A stretch of 64,000 nt of DNA from Brienomyrus brachyistius. Its lineage: Eukaryota > Chordata > Actinopteri > Osteoglossiformes > Mormyridae. Each line of letters opens with the position of its first letter. Position 1 is the first letter of the stretch. The notes beneath the pieces were generated by a model. It had not been told where the DNA came from and made no database searches. It was given only the letters and a program-made list of their open reading frames with translations. Positions 45,918-58,434 of the stretch are shown here, one piece after another. The stretch spans positions 36,203-100,202 of the forward strand of contig NW_026042775.1 in NCBI RefSeq assembly GCF_023856365.1, in the 5' to 3' direction. The translations under genes and the position numbers were made by a program.

Positions 45918-47390
45918 TTACTGTATAATTAAATAATTAAACTTCTGAAATGGCCGCTCAGTGCAGGAGGAGGCTGCAAACCTGAAGAGGCACACAACCG
46001 TATGGGTGGGGCAGGGGATCAATGGTGTGAGGTAGAGGACCAGGGCAGTGGGATTGCAGTGGCACAAGGGCAACCGTGTGGTCATCATGGGCTCCTCCAA
46101 TGGCAGCTTCAGGTAAGTCGCTCTGGTAAACCCCGTTAGACTCCAGTGAAGTGAGTGAGGCTGCAGCGCAACACTGGAGGGGACACATGTGGGCTCAGGG
46201 GCCCACGTGACTGTAGCAGAGGAAGGGATCTCTAGCTGATGTGGAGGTACAGGCCCAGTGGCAGTAAGGGGTGGGCAGTCAGCTGCAGAGGCTGCGGGGC
46301 CAGCGGCCCCACTGTACACATGGACCGCAGGGAATCTCAGCATGTTGTGCCCAAAGTCCAGCACACATGCCGTGCTCCGGGGGAAATTCAGGCCCAGGAT
46401 GGAGGGATCGAGCATGTCAGCCATCCACATAGTTACTATTCACAACTAAACCCCCCATGTCAAAAGGGAACAACCCCGTCCCTCTTAAAGGGGCCAGGTC
46501 ACCAGTCATTGTTCTCACCTGCACCAATGTCAGTTCTAGACAGTGTCTGGTCTCACCAGGGTTGCAGTGGAACCTGTATGGACTAGGGCAGTACATGCGA
46601 CTCACATCACTATGGTGGGTATGTGACAGAAGTTGCCTCTGTGAGTCCAATCCGTAGTCACCACCTCTGCAGCAGGTGGCAGCAGGGCCACCTCCCCGGT
46701 GTCACCAAGGAAGTTCCGGAAATTAACCTTGTTGGCCCACATCTTCCCGGCTATGCGTGCCCTTGGCGGAACCCTGGGTGGCGGTGAACTTGGGACACTG
46801 TCTGAGGATTGAGGGGTGGGGGGGGGTGCTGCTGCCTGTCAGCCTACAGGCAGTCTGCATCCAGGAAGTAAACCTGAGGGCCTGGGTCCTCCAAGCCCTT
46901 TGGCGTTTACAGCTTGGTTGATTTCTCCCGCCTCGTTCCCCGCCACCTCGCTGCCCACAATTTCTCTCTCCAAAGCCAGTTCCAGGGCCTCGTCTAGGGA
47001 CGCAGAGGGGTTGACTGTGTCTGAATGTGAGCTATCTGGGGTTAAGTGTCTAGATAAACTGATCCCTGGCCAGTTCACTCTGTACTGATAGAGCCATGTG
47101 AGCACAGACACGCCTACACAACCCCTTGATATCATTAAGCAGGATGCAGAGAGACTCATTTGACTCAATCCCTGCACCTATTGTTTAACTGAGAGGGCAG
47201 AAGTCCTCACACTGCCCACAGCGATTCTGCAGGGTACTGACCAGTGTCTCATCCAGGGGCTCAAGCAACCAGCAGTGTACACCTCAGAAAAGCATGTGTG
47301 ACAACCCTGAGGACCTGCTTGCATACCACAATGGTATCCCATCTCCCCTTGCTCTTTGAAGGGGTACAACCCATCCAGTATAGTTATCAC
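45918..47390 (-). mobile_element. LTR-retroelement gag/protease relic (unit B)
   Basis: Same blocks as 20192-21665, with about ten or more substitutions against unit A. Confidence 0.6.
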
Positions 47391-47415
47391 TGGGCTATCA
47401 CAATGTCATCACAAT

Positions 47416-47515
47416 ACTAAAGACTGAAACAAAGCCGTGAGGTCAGACCCTCTGTATACAGCACACAGTCTCACCCTCACATCCTGTATGACCACATTTC
47501 TGCTGTTCACATGGC
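47416..47515 (+). repeat. Receptor 5'-flank module, second direct copy (unit B)
   Basis: Same as 21691-21790. Confidence 0.6.
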
Positions 47516-48264
47516 AATTCTCCAGCTTCCTTTGCCCTACAATGGACTGACGACCTGTTGAAGGTCTACCTCACTTTACACTTTGCCCATGTCTTGTGTG
47601 TATACCCTGTCCGATCCTAACGTGTATTTAGTGTGTGTAAATCTCTCACTGCATCTGCATTTCGCAGTTCAGCTTCTGACAACATTGTGTTTCCCATCTG
47701 TGTATTTGGGTTCGGTGCTTGTTGGGTGCCTGTCGTGGTCCTTCTATTTACAATTGTACGCAGGGCATGCTGGGATATGCGCCCCGCCGGTGTTACACTA
47801 GTATAAAAAAGGAATCTGGTCGAGTTTGTTCATTGACCAAATTTTGTTTTTGCGAACCAAATTGTTTGTAGGCCAAAGCATTTGTGAATTGCAAGCACTA
47901 CTGTACTAATGATAAATTGGTATGAAAAAATGGAGACAATTTCTGAGACACCAGAGCGATCCGTGTACTGTAATATTTATCTTATCAATAACACAGTAAA
48001 AATACACATTAGCGCCAATTCATCTTCTTTATTCATCATGAATATTTTAATTCATTAATGCAGGAGTCTGTGATAAATCGCTATCAGCATTTGGTTTATA
48101 ATGGCCAATTAATGATAACTAAAAAGAAACAGAGAGACTAAAGACACAACTTTCAACCATGATATGAGTGCTGTTGCTGCATAATTTGTCCACCAGGGGT
48201 CACAGCGCAACCCCCATCTCGGCAAGATGGATGACTTGAAATATGTTTCTATATCAAGTTGAAT

Positions 48265-49439
48265 TATTTTTATTTCTATAGCACATTTAAAAACAATCTA
48301 TGTTGTGCCAAAGTGCTGTAGGTCAAAATAATATAAATATATAGTAAAAGTAGAGACATTGGCCAATGTTACACAATGTTACACAAAAAATAATCAGAAT
48401 CAGACTGTGGTTTATTGCCAAGTAGGTTGACCCTACAAGGAATTCTTTTTGGTATAATGGTGCTCCATGGAAAAACAAGACTAAGCAACAACCAAGTTCA
48501 AAAAACAGTGCAAAAGTTATACAATAATCTAGTAATAAATATAAAATCACTATAAATGTTAAATACATGATGTGCAAAGCAGAATAGTCAGATTAAATAG
48601 ATAAATAAAATGTGTTCCTGTGTGTGCAGGGTCAGTACAGAGATGCATCTAATAAGAAGCGGTGTAAGGCTGAATTAGCTCCGAGACGGACTGGGGACCT
48701 ATGCCATGTATCGCCTTAGAAAGAAATAAGAAATCTTTAAACTGTATTCTCAGAAATTCTCAAAACTTAACAGGTAGCCAATGCAATGTAGCCAACACAG
48801 GGGAAATTTGGTGTCTAATTTTTGTTGAGAGCCTGGTAGCACCGTTTTGAACAAGGAGTAGTCAGAATAAAGATGCTTCTGGTAAACCTGGGTACAGAGA
48901 ACGGCAGTAACCCAATCAGGATAAAAGCAGGAGTAACTCTCCAGGTCTTTGGCTGAAAGGTGTGGTTTAAGCCAGGCTATTGAACTCAGCTGACAGAAAC
49001 ACCCCTTCACAACAGCATTTATTTGTTTATCAAACTCAGTGATGAATCAAAGATGACACCAAGATTTTTATTATGTGACTGGAGGTTTTCTGAATGAGGC
49101 CCTAATTGTTCTCTGAGATCATGAACAGTGACCAAAACTCATTACCTCTGTCTTGTTTTCATTAATCTGGACGAAAGTCATTGCTGTCCTGTTCTTAATA
49201 TCCTCCAGACAGTTAGAAAGGGCCACCAGAGAGCAGCAGTCACCAGGTTTTAATGGCAGATATGGCTGCGTATCACCAGCATAGCAATGATATTTTACAT
49301 AATAACGTTCACAAATAGAGCGCAAAGGAAACATGTATAGAGGGAATATGAGAGGGCCTGTATCACAGGACTGGATATGTTTACAAGTAAGGCCATAGTA
49401 CTTAAGGGGTGTGGCCATCCCACACAGTGACAAGCCCAT
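48265..49439 (-). mobile_element. L2/Rex-type LINE relic (unit B)
   Basis: Also reads YAGDT in the catalytic block (49439-49119), so the inactivating change predates the A/B split. More substitutions against unit A than elsewhere in the unit. Confidence 0.7.
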
Positions 49440-49446
49440 TCATTCA

Positions 49447-49463
49447 CCTCATCTAGGCCTTTT
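49447..49463. other. Empty LINE integration site (unit B/C border)
   Basis: CCTCATCTAGGCCTTTT occurs once. It is preceded by CATTCA as at the left of the filled site (23717-23722) and followed by ACTAGGG as at the right of the filled sites. This is the uninserted ancestral state. Confidence 0.95.
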
Positions 49464-49740
49464 ACTAGGGATTTAAGGTCCTGGTTTTCCTCTCAGACCC
49501 TAGAACACACTGCCAGGCTCAGATTCCCGATCCCACATCCTGCTGAAGCCCTTCCCAAGATCAGACACTAGTTTTGTTTTCCTTGTTCTTATAGTAAAAT
49601 GATGGTCTTTGACTTTTATACATCATCACTGTTCTGTTAATTACACATGACCTAATCTAAGTATTACACAAACCAAGCATAATTACTTAGAGATGTCATA
49701 AGATGGAAAATCCTTATTCAGTTAATTATTTTCCCCACAG

Positions 49741-50054
49741 GTGCTGACAGTGTGTCTACAGTGAAATGGGCCTGTGTACAGAGAGGATGATCTGTAACAA
49801 TCCCATGTTCCTATGGTGACAGATATAAAACTCATGTGAAATACTGGTGCAGAGGGTATAATGTGAGGTCATGTACTCCCATAGTACACACTGACTCTCC
49901 ACAGGAGGGTAAAGTGTGAGTCAGAGATGATCCTGACCAGCGAGTCTTCACTGTGACCATCAACAATCTGACAGCTGAGGACTCCGATCGGTACTGGTGT
50001 GGTGTGAAGATCAGTGGAGCCTTTCTGATCAGGTTAATCTGTCAGTCACTGATG
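49741..50054 (+). pseudogene. Ig domain 1 exon, uninterrupted but with two stops (unit C)
   Basis: A single continuous D1 exon from acceptor TTCCCCACAG to donor GTAAGA at 50055. Motifs run in order: VTIPCSYGDR, KYWCRGYNVRSC, VRDDPDQRVFTVTINNLTAE, DSDRYWCGVKISGA. The two TGA codons (49788-49790 and 49917-49919) and the two-base excess near 50023 match those of units A and B. This unit shows what D1 looked like before the 762-bp insert. Confidence 0.87.
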
Positions 50055-50407
50055 GTAAGATGTCTGTACTGCAGACTGTAGCCAATGAGATGCACAGTAT
50101 GTAACATGTCACTGAGTCAAAAAGGAAGGACCTTAACACAAACACTGATGAAAAAAATGTTTTAATATTTTAAAAATCTGCATTTTAATTTAATTCAATA
50201 TGATAAACGAGACTTGGAAGAAGTAACAGTGTCAGCTAAATCGGGCGACTTCATGAGGTTAAATATGATAAGCAATATGTTAAAAAATGTCAGTTTATTG
50301 GCCAAACATTTACATACAGTATGTATGTTGTAATGGGCTGATATTCATAAACATTTCATTGCTGTGGAAATCGTTGAGTGTTTTACCTGTGTGTTGAAGT
50401 CCTCCAG

Positions 50408-50682
50408 GGCTGTCAGTGGACAAACAGGAGGTGACGGGTGTGGATGGAGACAGTGTCAGTGTTACTATGGAAACAACAAAAGACAAAGGATGTGGTGTAA
50501 GATTGGGGGCTCCTGTGCATCAGAGAGATCAGTGAGTTTGCATGGGAGGCCTGTCCTGATCAGGGATGACACAGAAAATAAAACCTTCATTGTGACAATG
50601 AGTGGGCTGGAGAGGAAGGACACTGGCTGGTATTGGTGGCTGGTTGTGGAATCCTGCAGATTCCAGTTCATATTACTGTTAA
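50408..50682 (+). pseudogene. Ig domain 2 exon, frameshifted (unit C)
   Basis: Same two frameshifts as units A and B. A silent T-to-C change in the RPVLIRDD block (GTT to GTC) is the clearest substitution inside the exon. Confidence 0.8.
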
Positions 50683-50862
50683 ACATAAGTAATTGATTTA
50701 AATCTGCCTGTGAATTATTTATGCTTGAATATAAATAGATACATACTAATCAACCCAGCAGTTTCACTCACGAAGGGGTTTGTGCTTCTTTGTGGGGATA
50801 ATCCCCTATTTATCAGCTGTTGTGAAACAGAGTTATTTATTGGGATTATTGTTTCAATGATA

Positions 50863-51027
50863 GTGGCACGGTGGTCCAGTAGGCGGCGCTGTTGCTTCAC
50901 GCCTCCATGTTTAGGGGTTTGAATCTGGCTTCTGCTCTGTCTGTGTGGAGTCTGCATGTTCTCCACATGCTGTGTGGGTTTCCTCCAACAATCCAAAAAC
51001 GCACAGTCAGGCTAATTGGTGTCTTTA
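50863..51027 (+). repeat. SINE-like repeat, 5' half (unit C)
   Basis: Same as 5926-6090. Confidence 0.75.
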
Positions 51028-51294
51028 ATATTGAATGTGTGTCTTCTAGTTTATGATCAGTCTGTAATATGACAAAAATCACAGCATTTTCCACAGACAT
51101 ACAGCCAGTCACTTGTTATGTATACAAATCCAGACAAATCCATGTAGCTTGCAACATAATTCAGGCATTTTTTCATCTTTGTGAGGATGAATTGTTACTA
51201 ATGGTGTGCAGACTGACTAACATGTCTGTAGGTGGTTTTTCATTGCAGCGTAGACCAGTGTTACAATTGTACTCTGTAATATCTGTTCCAGTGC

Positions 51295-51604
51295 TGCATC
51301 CATCCATTGTCTGAAACTGCTTGTCTAATTCAGGGTCCCTATGGGCGCAAGGCAGGGAACGTCCCATGACAGGGTGCCAACCAATTGCAGGACACGCTCA
51401 CACTCCATTCCCTCGCACAAGCACACCTACCGGCAATTTGACAACTCCAATTAGCCTCAGCATGTTTTTGGACTGTGGGGGGAAATCAGAGTCCCTGGAA
51501 GGAACCCCACAATGACACAGGGGGAGCATGCAAACTCCATACACACGGAACTCCAGCGAAGACTTGAGTACACGTGCCAGAGGAGTGAGGCGACAGTGCA
51601 AACC
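51295..51604 (-). repeat. SINE-like repeat truncated at its head (unit C)
   Basis: Matches 6358-6667 of unit A and then stops abruptly at GCAAACC, where the C-specific segment begins. The 30-bp head of the SINE (GGTGGCATGGTGG...) is missing. Confidence 0.75.
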
Positions 51605-52141
51605 CTGCTTTTTATTAACTATCCTTTCTCCTGTTTCCACTGCTCTCCTTTTCTCTGCACATGATGAAGAAGGAGGGGATAATGAAAAACGGAGGTAAGC
51701 ATTCAGCAGCATTTACAGTAGTGTGGGGGTCCAGCTAGCAGCATTTACCTGATCACACAGTAATGGGAAACTGTCATTTTAATTTTAAGAGAAAAAAATA
51801 TTTTTTATTTGATTTTCTTAATAATAAACTTGAGATCCCATCCCATCCAGGGTGAGCCCTTGCCTTCTGCCCTGTGCTGCTGGGGAATGACTGCAGGCCT
51901 GTTTTTACAAAATAGTGTAACATGTTGTGTGATAATCTCTAGCTATTTTCATGCTCTTTGTTAATGTCTCCTGTTCCTCACATGTGTCCTGTGTAATAGT
52001 ACCGATGTGGCTGTACCGTGTTTCTATAAAGCATGTAAGACTTTACTGTTCACATCCACCCTCTTATTCAGCTCTTTGGTCCAGCTGGCTCTGTATGTAG
52101 GACTGAGCTGATCGGTGCTGCTGTCGATTATCAAGGTGGTT
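51605..52141. other. C-specific 537-bp segment
   Basis: Replaces 193 bp of unit A (6668-6860). It contains a possible small exon near 51646-51694: pyrimidine tract, then GAAGAAGGAGGGGATAATGA and a GTAAGC donor. Charged short exons of this kind occur in receptor tails. It also has a CCATCCAGGGTGAGCCCTTG block (about 51844) resembling a fish SINE. Both readings are tentative. Confidence 0.4.
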
Positions 52142-52236
52142 TTACTTCAGTCAGAACAGATTCACTGTTTTGTTCTTCAGGTTTAAATGTGATATGTGTG
52201 ACTGACAGACACACTGGTGTATTATATGTCTCACAG

Positions 52237-52438
52237 GTGGGAGCAGGTTCTGGATGCTGTACTGAAAGCTGGGACTGGTGTGTTTTACCTGATTTGCACC
52301 ATCATCACCATTCAGCTGCACTGGACCTCCTGTAGAAAGCGGGAACCAATCAGAGAGAAGCAGAGGGTCTCCCTGGATCAGAGGAAGCTGGCAGAGGAGA
52401 TGACCTTCGTGGAGCAGAATGAGTCAGACGAGCTGTAA
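52237..52438 (+). CDS. Terminal exon with membrane segment (unit C)
   Basis: Unchanged frame and adjacent AATAAA, despite the different upstream sequence. Confidence 0.5.
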
Positions 52439-52983
52439 AATAAACGGTTATGCTAACTGCAGTGAAGCCTCTCTCACTCGGCCCTGCTCAGTCTGTACAG
52501 TCATAGCATGAGAGTCAGTTAACCACAGAGGGGATGATTATCTGCTGGCAACCTGTACAACCACGTATTGGCCACTTATTCACAAGTGCTTTGCTGCCAC
52601 CTGCTGGTTAATGTTTAATAATCGTTATCTTGTGAAGGTAAGACTGGTTTTTATTAAATTGTCTCTTGATTCTGAAAAAATATGGTACTATGCAAAAGTC
52701 TTGGGCCATCAAAGAAAACGTTTAATGCTATTTAATTGGGTTGTGTATATTTGCTCAGAACAAAAACACAATTATCATAAAAATATATGCAAATTAAAAG
52801 TGACACAATAAAAACTAACAAGAATTTCTTCTTTTCTCCATAAAGTTACTGATGCCTTGTTGGATCGCTAGATGAACCACGCTTTGGATCCTAAACCTCT
52901 CCTCAGGGGCACCCCAGCCATTCCATGTATTTGTTAAATTCTGCCACCAGCTCACTTAATTAATTAATTTAATTAAACAAATG

Positions 52984-53250
52984 TGTCATGCCCGGCTCGT
53001 CCGCTCCTCCTGTGTGCCACGCCCCCTGATTACCCACGTGTTTTCTCCCGATTGTACCCAGCTGTATCTAGTTAATTTGCTCAGTCCTGTGTATTTCAGT
53101 CCGTGTCTTACCCGAGTCCTTTGTCCGTCATTGATGTCAGTTGATGTTCGTGCCCTCGTCCCTGAGATTAAACCCCTCGTTTGCCCTGATTCTCGGCTGT
53201 CTGCCTGCTTCTTACCCGCCTGCCCGCGATCGCTGCCGTCTCCCGTGACA
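52984..53250. mobile_element. Solo LTR, 267 bp (unit C)
   Basis: Same ends and AAATG flanks (52979-52983 and 53251-53255). It lacks the 20-bp CCCGC-flanked repeat unit present in units A and B near their 3' end, so either C lost it or A and B gained a 20-bp tandem copy. Confidence 0.85.
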
Positions 53251-53554
53251 AAATGTTAATGATGCATTGATTAGCCATAGGAGTTGTGTTATAAAAAGAT
53301 ATAGGTCTATTGGATGGTTGGTGCAAATGTTTTACTAACTTTAGAAGAGATTTTGAAATGACTGGGCTGCCACACTTTGACGGACAAAATATTATAATTC
53401 TAGACCAAGATGAAGATCATTTGAACATCATTTTCTTCGACAGCCCAAGACTTTTGTACAGTTTTGTATGTGTCTTTTATACTGGTCATAATTTGTTTAA
53501 ATACATGATTAATAAATTGATACTTTACAAAACATTTCATATTTTTCTGAAATT

Positions 53555-53876
53555 GGTAATTATTAAAAATGAATTTCACAAACTTAAATGGTTTGGCTGC
53601 GATGGGCTGGCCCCCCATCCAGGGTTGTTCCCGTGCCCATTGCTTCCGGGATAGGCTCCGGACCCCCCACGACCCAGTAGGATAAGCGGTTTGGAAAATG
53701 GATGGATGGATGGATGGTAATTATTAAAAATGAATTTCACAAACTTAAATGGTTTGGCTGCGATGGGCTGGCCCCCCATCCAGGTTTGTTCCCGTGCCCA
53801 TTGCTTCCGGGATAGGCTCCGGACCCCCCACGACCCAGTAGGATAAGCGGTTTGGAAAATGGATGGATGGATGGAG
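53555..53876 (+). repeat. 161-bp tandem duplication covering the SINE tail (unit C)
   Basis: 53555-53715 and 53716-53876 are near-identical copies. Each runs from GGTAATTATTAAAAATG through the SINE tail to GGATGGATGG. Units A and B have one copy (from 8292 and 34096). The GGTAAT start at the second copy follows directly on a GGAT repeat, suggesting slippage or unequal exchange. Confidence 0.9.
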
Positions 53877-53964
53877 GGATAAATGGTTTGGAGTTTTTAG
53901 GTCACCCCTCCTCGTCAGAGCCCACCAATCAGGGACTCTTTAAAAGAGTGATGTAATCGGGAAC

Positions 53965-54226
53965 GCCCACTTTTCAATCTGCAGTACAAATACACCAGCT
54001 TGTCTCTGCTAACAACAGCCTGTGAATGTCAGTTAAGGAGGAAACAGTACCACATACATATTGGCCAACATCAAATGAAAATGTAACACACGAAAACAGG
54101 ACTGCCCACTTATCACTCTGCGTAAAATCACACCAGCTTGTCTGAGCTGACAGCAGCCTCACATATCAGCTAAGGAGGAAGACGGCATATCAAAAGTAAA
54201 AAGAAAGACACCATCAAATGAAAATA
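53965..54226 (+). repeat. Promoter-like imperfect tandem duplication (unit C)
   Basis: Same as 8541-8802, with a few substitutions. Confidence 0.65.
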
Positions 54227-55354
54227 TCCCTGTGTGATCTATTGGTTTCTGCTTTCACTCCCATTAAATGACAGTAAGTCTAGTTGGTGTCCGTGGTACT
54301 GAAAACCTGGATCAGTAAATTCCAAATGAAACTTCTTTACCTGATTTAACTGTAACTCACTTATTTTGTTGGCAATGATGCTTTGTTGAGTCTAGAAAGG
54401 CGCAAAGTGGGTTTCAGATAAATTAAATGAAGTAGTTTTGCTTAAAAACCAAAAAGCTTTGAACAATCAGTTCAGCTTTGGACTGTAGTGCTTCACAAAA
54501 GTAAAATCCATCCAGTTAAATCTCTTTATCCCCAAGTCAAGAAGATATCAAATGCAGAAGCACATTGTGGGAGATACAAGGTGCAGACACATTAAAAGCA
54601 CTTTTTTTGTGTGAACATTATAAAACAGATTGATACACATTAAGCAGTTTGTAACTTTACATCCAGACCTACATCAGTCAGAAAAAGCAGGCGATGACCA
54701 TCCCATCCAGCAGCTTCATCTCTGATTGTACAGAATCCCATGTCAGCGTAACTTCTGAAGTCATGACTAAACTAATTTCCAGCTCTGCCTTCAGTTTCAT
54801 CTGTTAAATTAAATTAGGAACTAAACTAAACTAGGAGGGAAATATAGTCAAGCTACTTAAGTAGCCGAATTTTGTGTATCCACTAGAGGGCAGCCACACA
54901 TAGATTCCCTTATGAATGGTTCTGATGCTTCCGGAAAGCACTGCACAGACACCCAGGTATGCCAGTGAGGAACGGATAAAGAGCAGACGGATCCAAATAC
55001 TAGCTGTAATATATAGTATTTTCAATGAATTTAAACAAATTAATATAACAGTGTCAGAGTGTCAGATCCATGTGACTTTTTATGATTGAAGAACTTTGAA
55101 AGCCTGAATATAACTGAGGAGGCCCACGGACCCCATTATGTGTGAAACATCATTGTGGTGCTGAGAGAAACACAGGACTGCTGATAAGACCCAGATGAAG
55201 TGAATTACCTGACTTTGCCCCCACCCATCCCCCCCCCCCCAGGATACCCCCACCCCTGTCATACAGACACCTTCCTAACGGACCTCATGATTTGTGCTGA
55301 TCCACACATATGAAAAGGACCTACTGCAGTGACATTTTAAAACTGTATAAAACA

Positions 55355-55464
55355 TAATAAAGACTGAAATAAAGGCCTGAGGTCAGACCCTCTGTATGTA
55401 GCACACAGTGTTTCTGCAGAGTCTCACACTCACATCCTGTATGACGACTTTTCTGCTTTTCAGA
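55355..55464 (+). repeat. Receptor 5'-flank module (unit C)
   Basis: Same as 9931-10040, with a C-to-T change in GACTGAAATAAAGG. Confidence 0.65.
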
Positions 55465-55899
55465 ATAAGTCTGATTTCACTGCTCTTTGCTCATTTGCAA
55501 TATGAGGAAGTAACAGTTTAGAAAAGAACTAGACTTATTTGATTAATTTGTTTGTAGTTTAAATTCTGTGAGCATGAATGATTCACTGTGAAGACCAGCT
55601 ATCAATAATTTTGCTATGAAATCATGTTTCTAAAATGATAAGATTCTAGATGAAATCAAAATATTTATTCCTGGTAAGAGCAGGACAACAGCAGCATCAA
55701 ACTGTTTTCCTTTTTACAGACAAGAAATAGACAGGAAATGCATCAGTGCACAAACAGTTTATGAAAATCAAAGATAGATGGATGATTTTTAAACATTTAA
55801 AACCCACAAAAAGGGAGGCAGTGAGGTTAAGGAGAGTCAGGAAGTCAGTGTCAGTCTCCACAGATCTGAGGTCAGCGATACACACATAAGGCTCCTCTG

Positions 55900-55939
55900 A
55901 TGCTCCTTTTCATCCTCTTCTTCACTGATGGGCCTCCAG
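55900..55939 (+). CDS. Orphan signal-peptide exon (unit C)
   Basis: Same leader peptide (one silent CTC to CTT change) and GTGAGG donor. No D1 exon follows before the window end. Confidence 0.65.
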
Positions 55940-57049
55940 GTGAGGATCACTTACTCTGGGACTCCACCATTCAGCGTAGTTAAGATGAAGATACATTTTG
56001 CACAATATACTTACTACATCTGTTTGTTTATATTCATATTGTTCCATGAAGTTTGATCACTTCCCGATTATAGTCTGTGGTGGTAGCATGTTGACTGACT
56101 GATTTTAGAATTGACTGCAGTCTTCTTTGTGTCCACTATGTGGCAGCAGTATAAAGGAAATATCTTATTCTGTCACAGCTGCTGGTGTGTGTAAAAATTC
56201 ACATACTCTGATAACAAGTAATTCTGCCTCCAACTGTTTGTCAGGGACCTGGGCAGGAATGAATTACATGCCGACTGTACATACAACAGAGATAGGCTCC
56301 TGGGAGAACTTTGCCAGAAGTTGAAACACGACTTTAAGAATGACACTGATACAGAGTACTCAGCTGTTTGGTTGAAACTAAATCTTGGTCTGGATTTTTA
56401 CATTCTGGACCTGAACTACCCACTGCTGCACTGACCCCCACCTTCTTCTTTTTTTTCCCTTTGTCCTGTCCGGCAGCTTTAGCAGAATCATGGTCTGAAT
56501 GCACTGCTGTGACAAACATGTTTGCTTTACCATGAGGGGTTCTATAAACTCTGTATAGGCCTCTCATGTTGATCGATTTCATTTTTTAAATTTAAAAAAA
56601 TTATTTATTTCATTTTTAGGCGGCATGGTGATGCAGTGGGTGAGCTGGCCGAAGAGGATGGACAGATTAGGAGGGAAAAAAAGAAGGAAAAAGAAGAAAG
56701 GAGCAAGTGAGATGAAATGAAAGTTTTTAGCGGGTGTCTCTAACTTTGCTCTGCCATTGCATGCACACCACTTCCAGGGCCAGCCTTGCTCTCACGCTGA
56801 TATACTGTCAGATTATGCACATCTTATATGTTGTTTTAACCCTTAGCGTATTAGTAAAGGCTGTTTTGTACTTACTTGATGTGATGGTCCACTTTACTGT
56901 GGCCTTGAGCCACATTAGAAATTTATTTCTGATATATTTAACTTAATCCTCATTTTTCTTTTGCCCATGAGCACGAAACAGCTAAATAATTAGCATGATG
57001 CAGAAGTTATTCTCAGACAAGCACTTAATCTAAAAAGCAGAAATGTCAT

Positions 57050-57249
57050 CATACACGATGTGAGGGTGAGACTGCAGACACACTGTGTGCTGCATACAGA
57101 GGGTCTGACCTCAGGCCTTTGTGTCAGTTGTTATTATGTTTGATTTGTGATTCTCACCTGGAGGCCCATCAGCGGATGAAGAGGAGCATCAGAGGAGCCT
57201 TATGTGTGTCTCACTGACCTCAGATCTGCGCAGACTGGCACTTACTTCC
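57050..57249 (-). pseudogene. Inverted damaged signal exon and 5' module (unit C)
   Basis: The exon remnant lies at 57158-57189, with the same 8-base loss. Confidence 0.7.
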
Positions 57250-57484
57250 TGATTCTCCATAACTTTGCTGTTTCTCTGTCTTTATCTGTTACTCAGGAGT
57301 CCTGAAGTCCAATGAAAAATCCGCTTTCTCCTGTCTATTTGGCTGATACAAGTTCTGCTCACTTCTGCTTGGGTTGCATGGATCACCAGCCACTTGTCAC
57401 CAACTAACAGACCACAGCCTACCTGACCAATGTCATAACTGGTGCACCTAGGTATAAAATTTAGTCTCACTGTCTCCAAAAAAG

Positions 57485-57834
57485 GTCACTGTCTGGAACC
57501 CCATGGAACCACATTTTTGATTCCTTAGACAAGAGCATCCTGAGCAGCTGCATCACGGTCTGAATTGGGAACTGCCTCGCCTCAGATCATAAGACCAGCG
57601 GATAGTGAGGATAGCTGAGAAGATTATTAGAGTCTCTCTCCCCTCCATCATGGACATTCACATCACACGCTCCATCCGCAAAGCCACCAACATTGTGGAT
57701 GACCGCACCCACCCCTCACATAATCTTTTCACTCTGGCATCTGGAAAAGCATTCAGGCCTCCACAACCAGACTCAGAAACATGGCGCCTGACTACTGAAC
57801 TCTCAGGGACTGATCTGATACCACACACAACACA
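57485..57834 (+). mobile_element. LINE ORF2 C-terminal relic (unit C)
   Basis: Same as 12071-12420. Confidence 0.65.
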
Positions 57835-58114
57835 CACACACACACAGCTATGTAATTATATCTTCGTGGGGACTCTCCATTCATTTCTATGGGGAAAACT
57901 GTAATCCCAACATGACAACTTTAACCCCTACCAACCCCTAACCTTAACCATATGTAACCAAACCAAATACAAGACTTTTGGCATTTTTAGTTTTTTGACT
58001 GTATTTACAGATCTTTGTGAGTACCTGAAAATGCCCCCCAAAACATCAAAATAACGGGGTTTTTGTCACATTGTGGGGGACATTTGGTCCCCACAATGTA
58101 ATATACACCTACTC

Positions 58115-58145
<31 letters not shown>

Positions 58146-58434
58146 ATTAGGTATTTGAATCTTTGTGGAGATTCTCCATTCATTTGTATGGGCGTAACCC
58201 CAATCCTAACTATGGCAACCTTAAACATTGCAGTAGTTACCAAGCAGTAACAGTAAGCAACCAAACAAAATGCAAGACTTTTTGAATTATTCATTTGACT
58301 GCATTCACAGAATTTAATAAAATTCAGTATCTTACTTTCGGGACCGAAAACATGTCCCTACAAAGTCAAAATAACATGTTTTTATAGCACTATGTACATA
58401 ACCACCCACCCAAACGCGCGCACACACACACACA
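57827..58434. repeat. Paired dispersed repeat with longer CA run (unit C)
   Basis: Same as 12413-13012. The middle CA run (about 58114-58142) is longer by several units, followed by CAGAGATTAGG. Confidence 0.6.
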
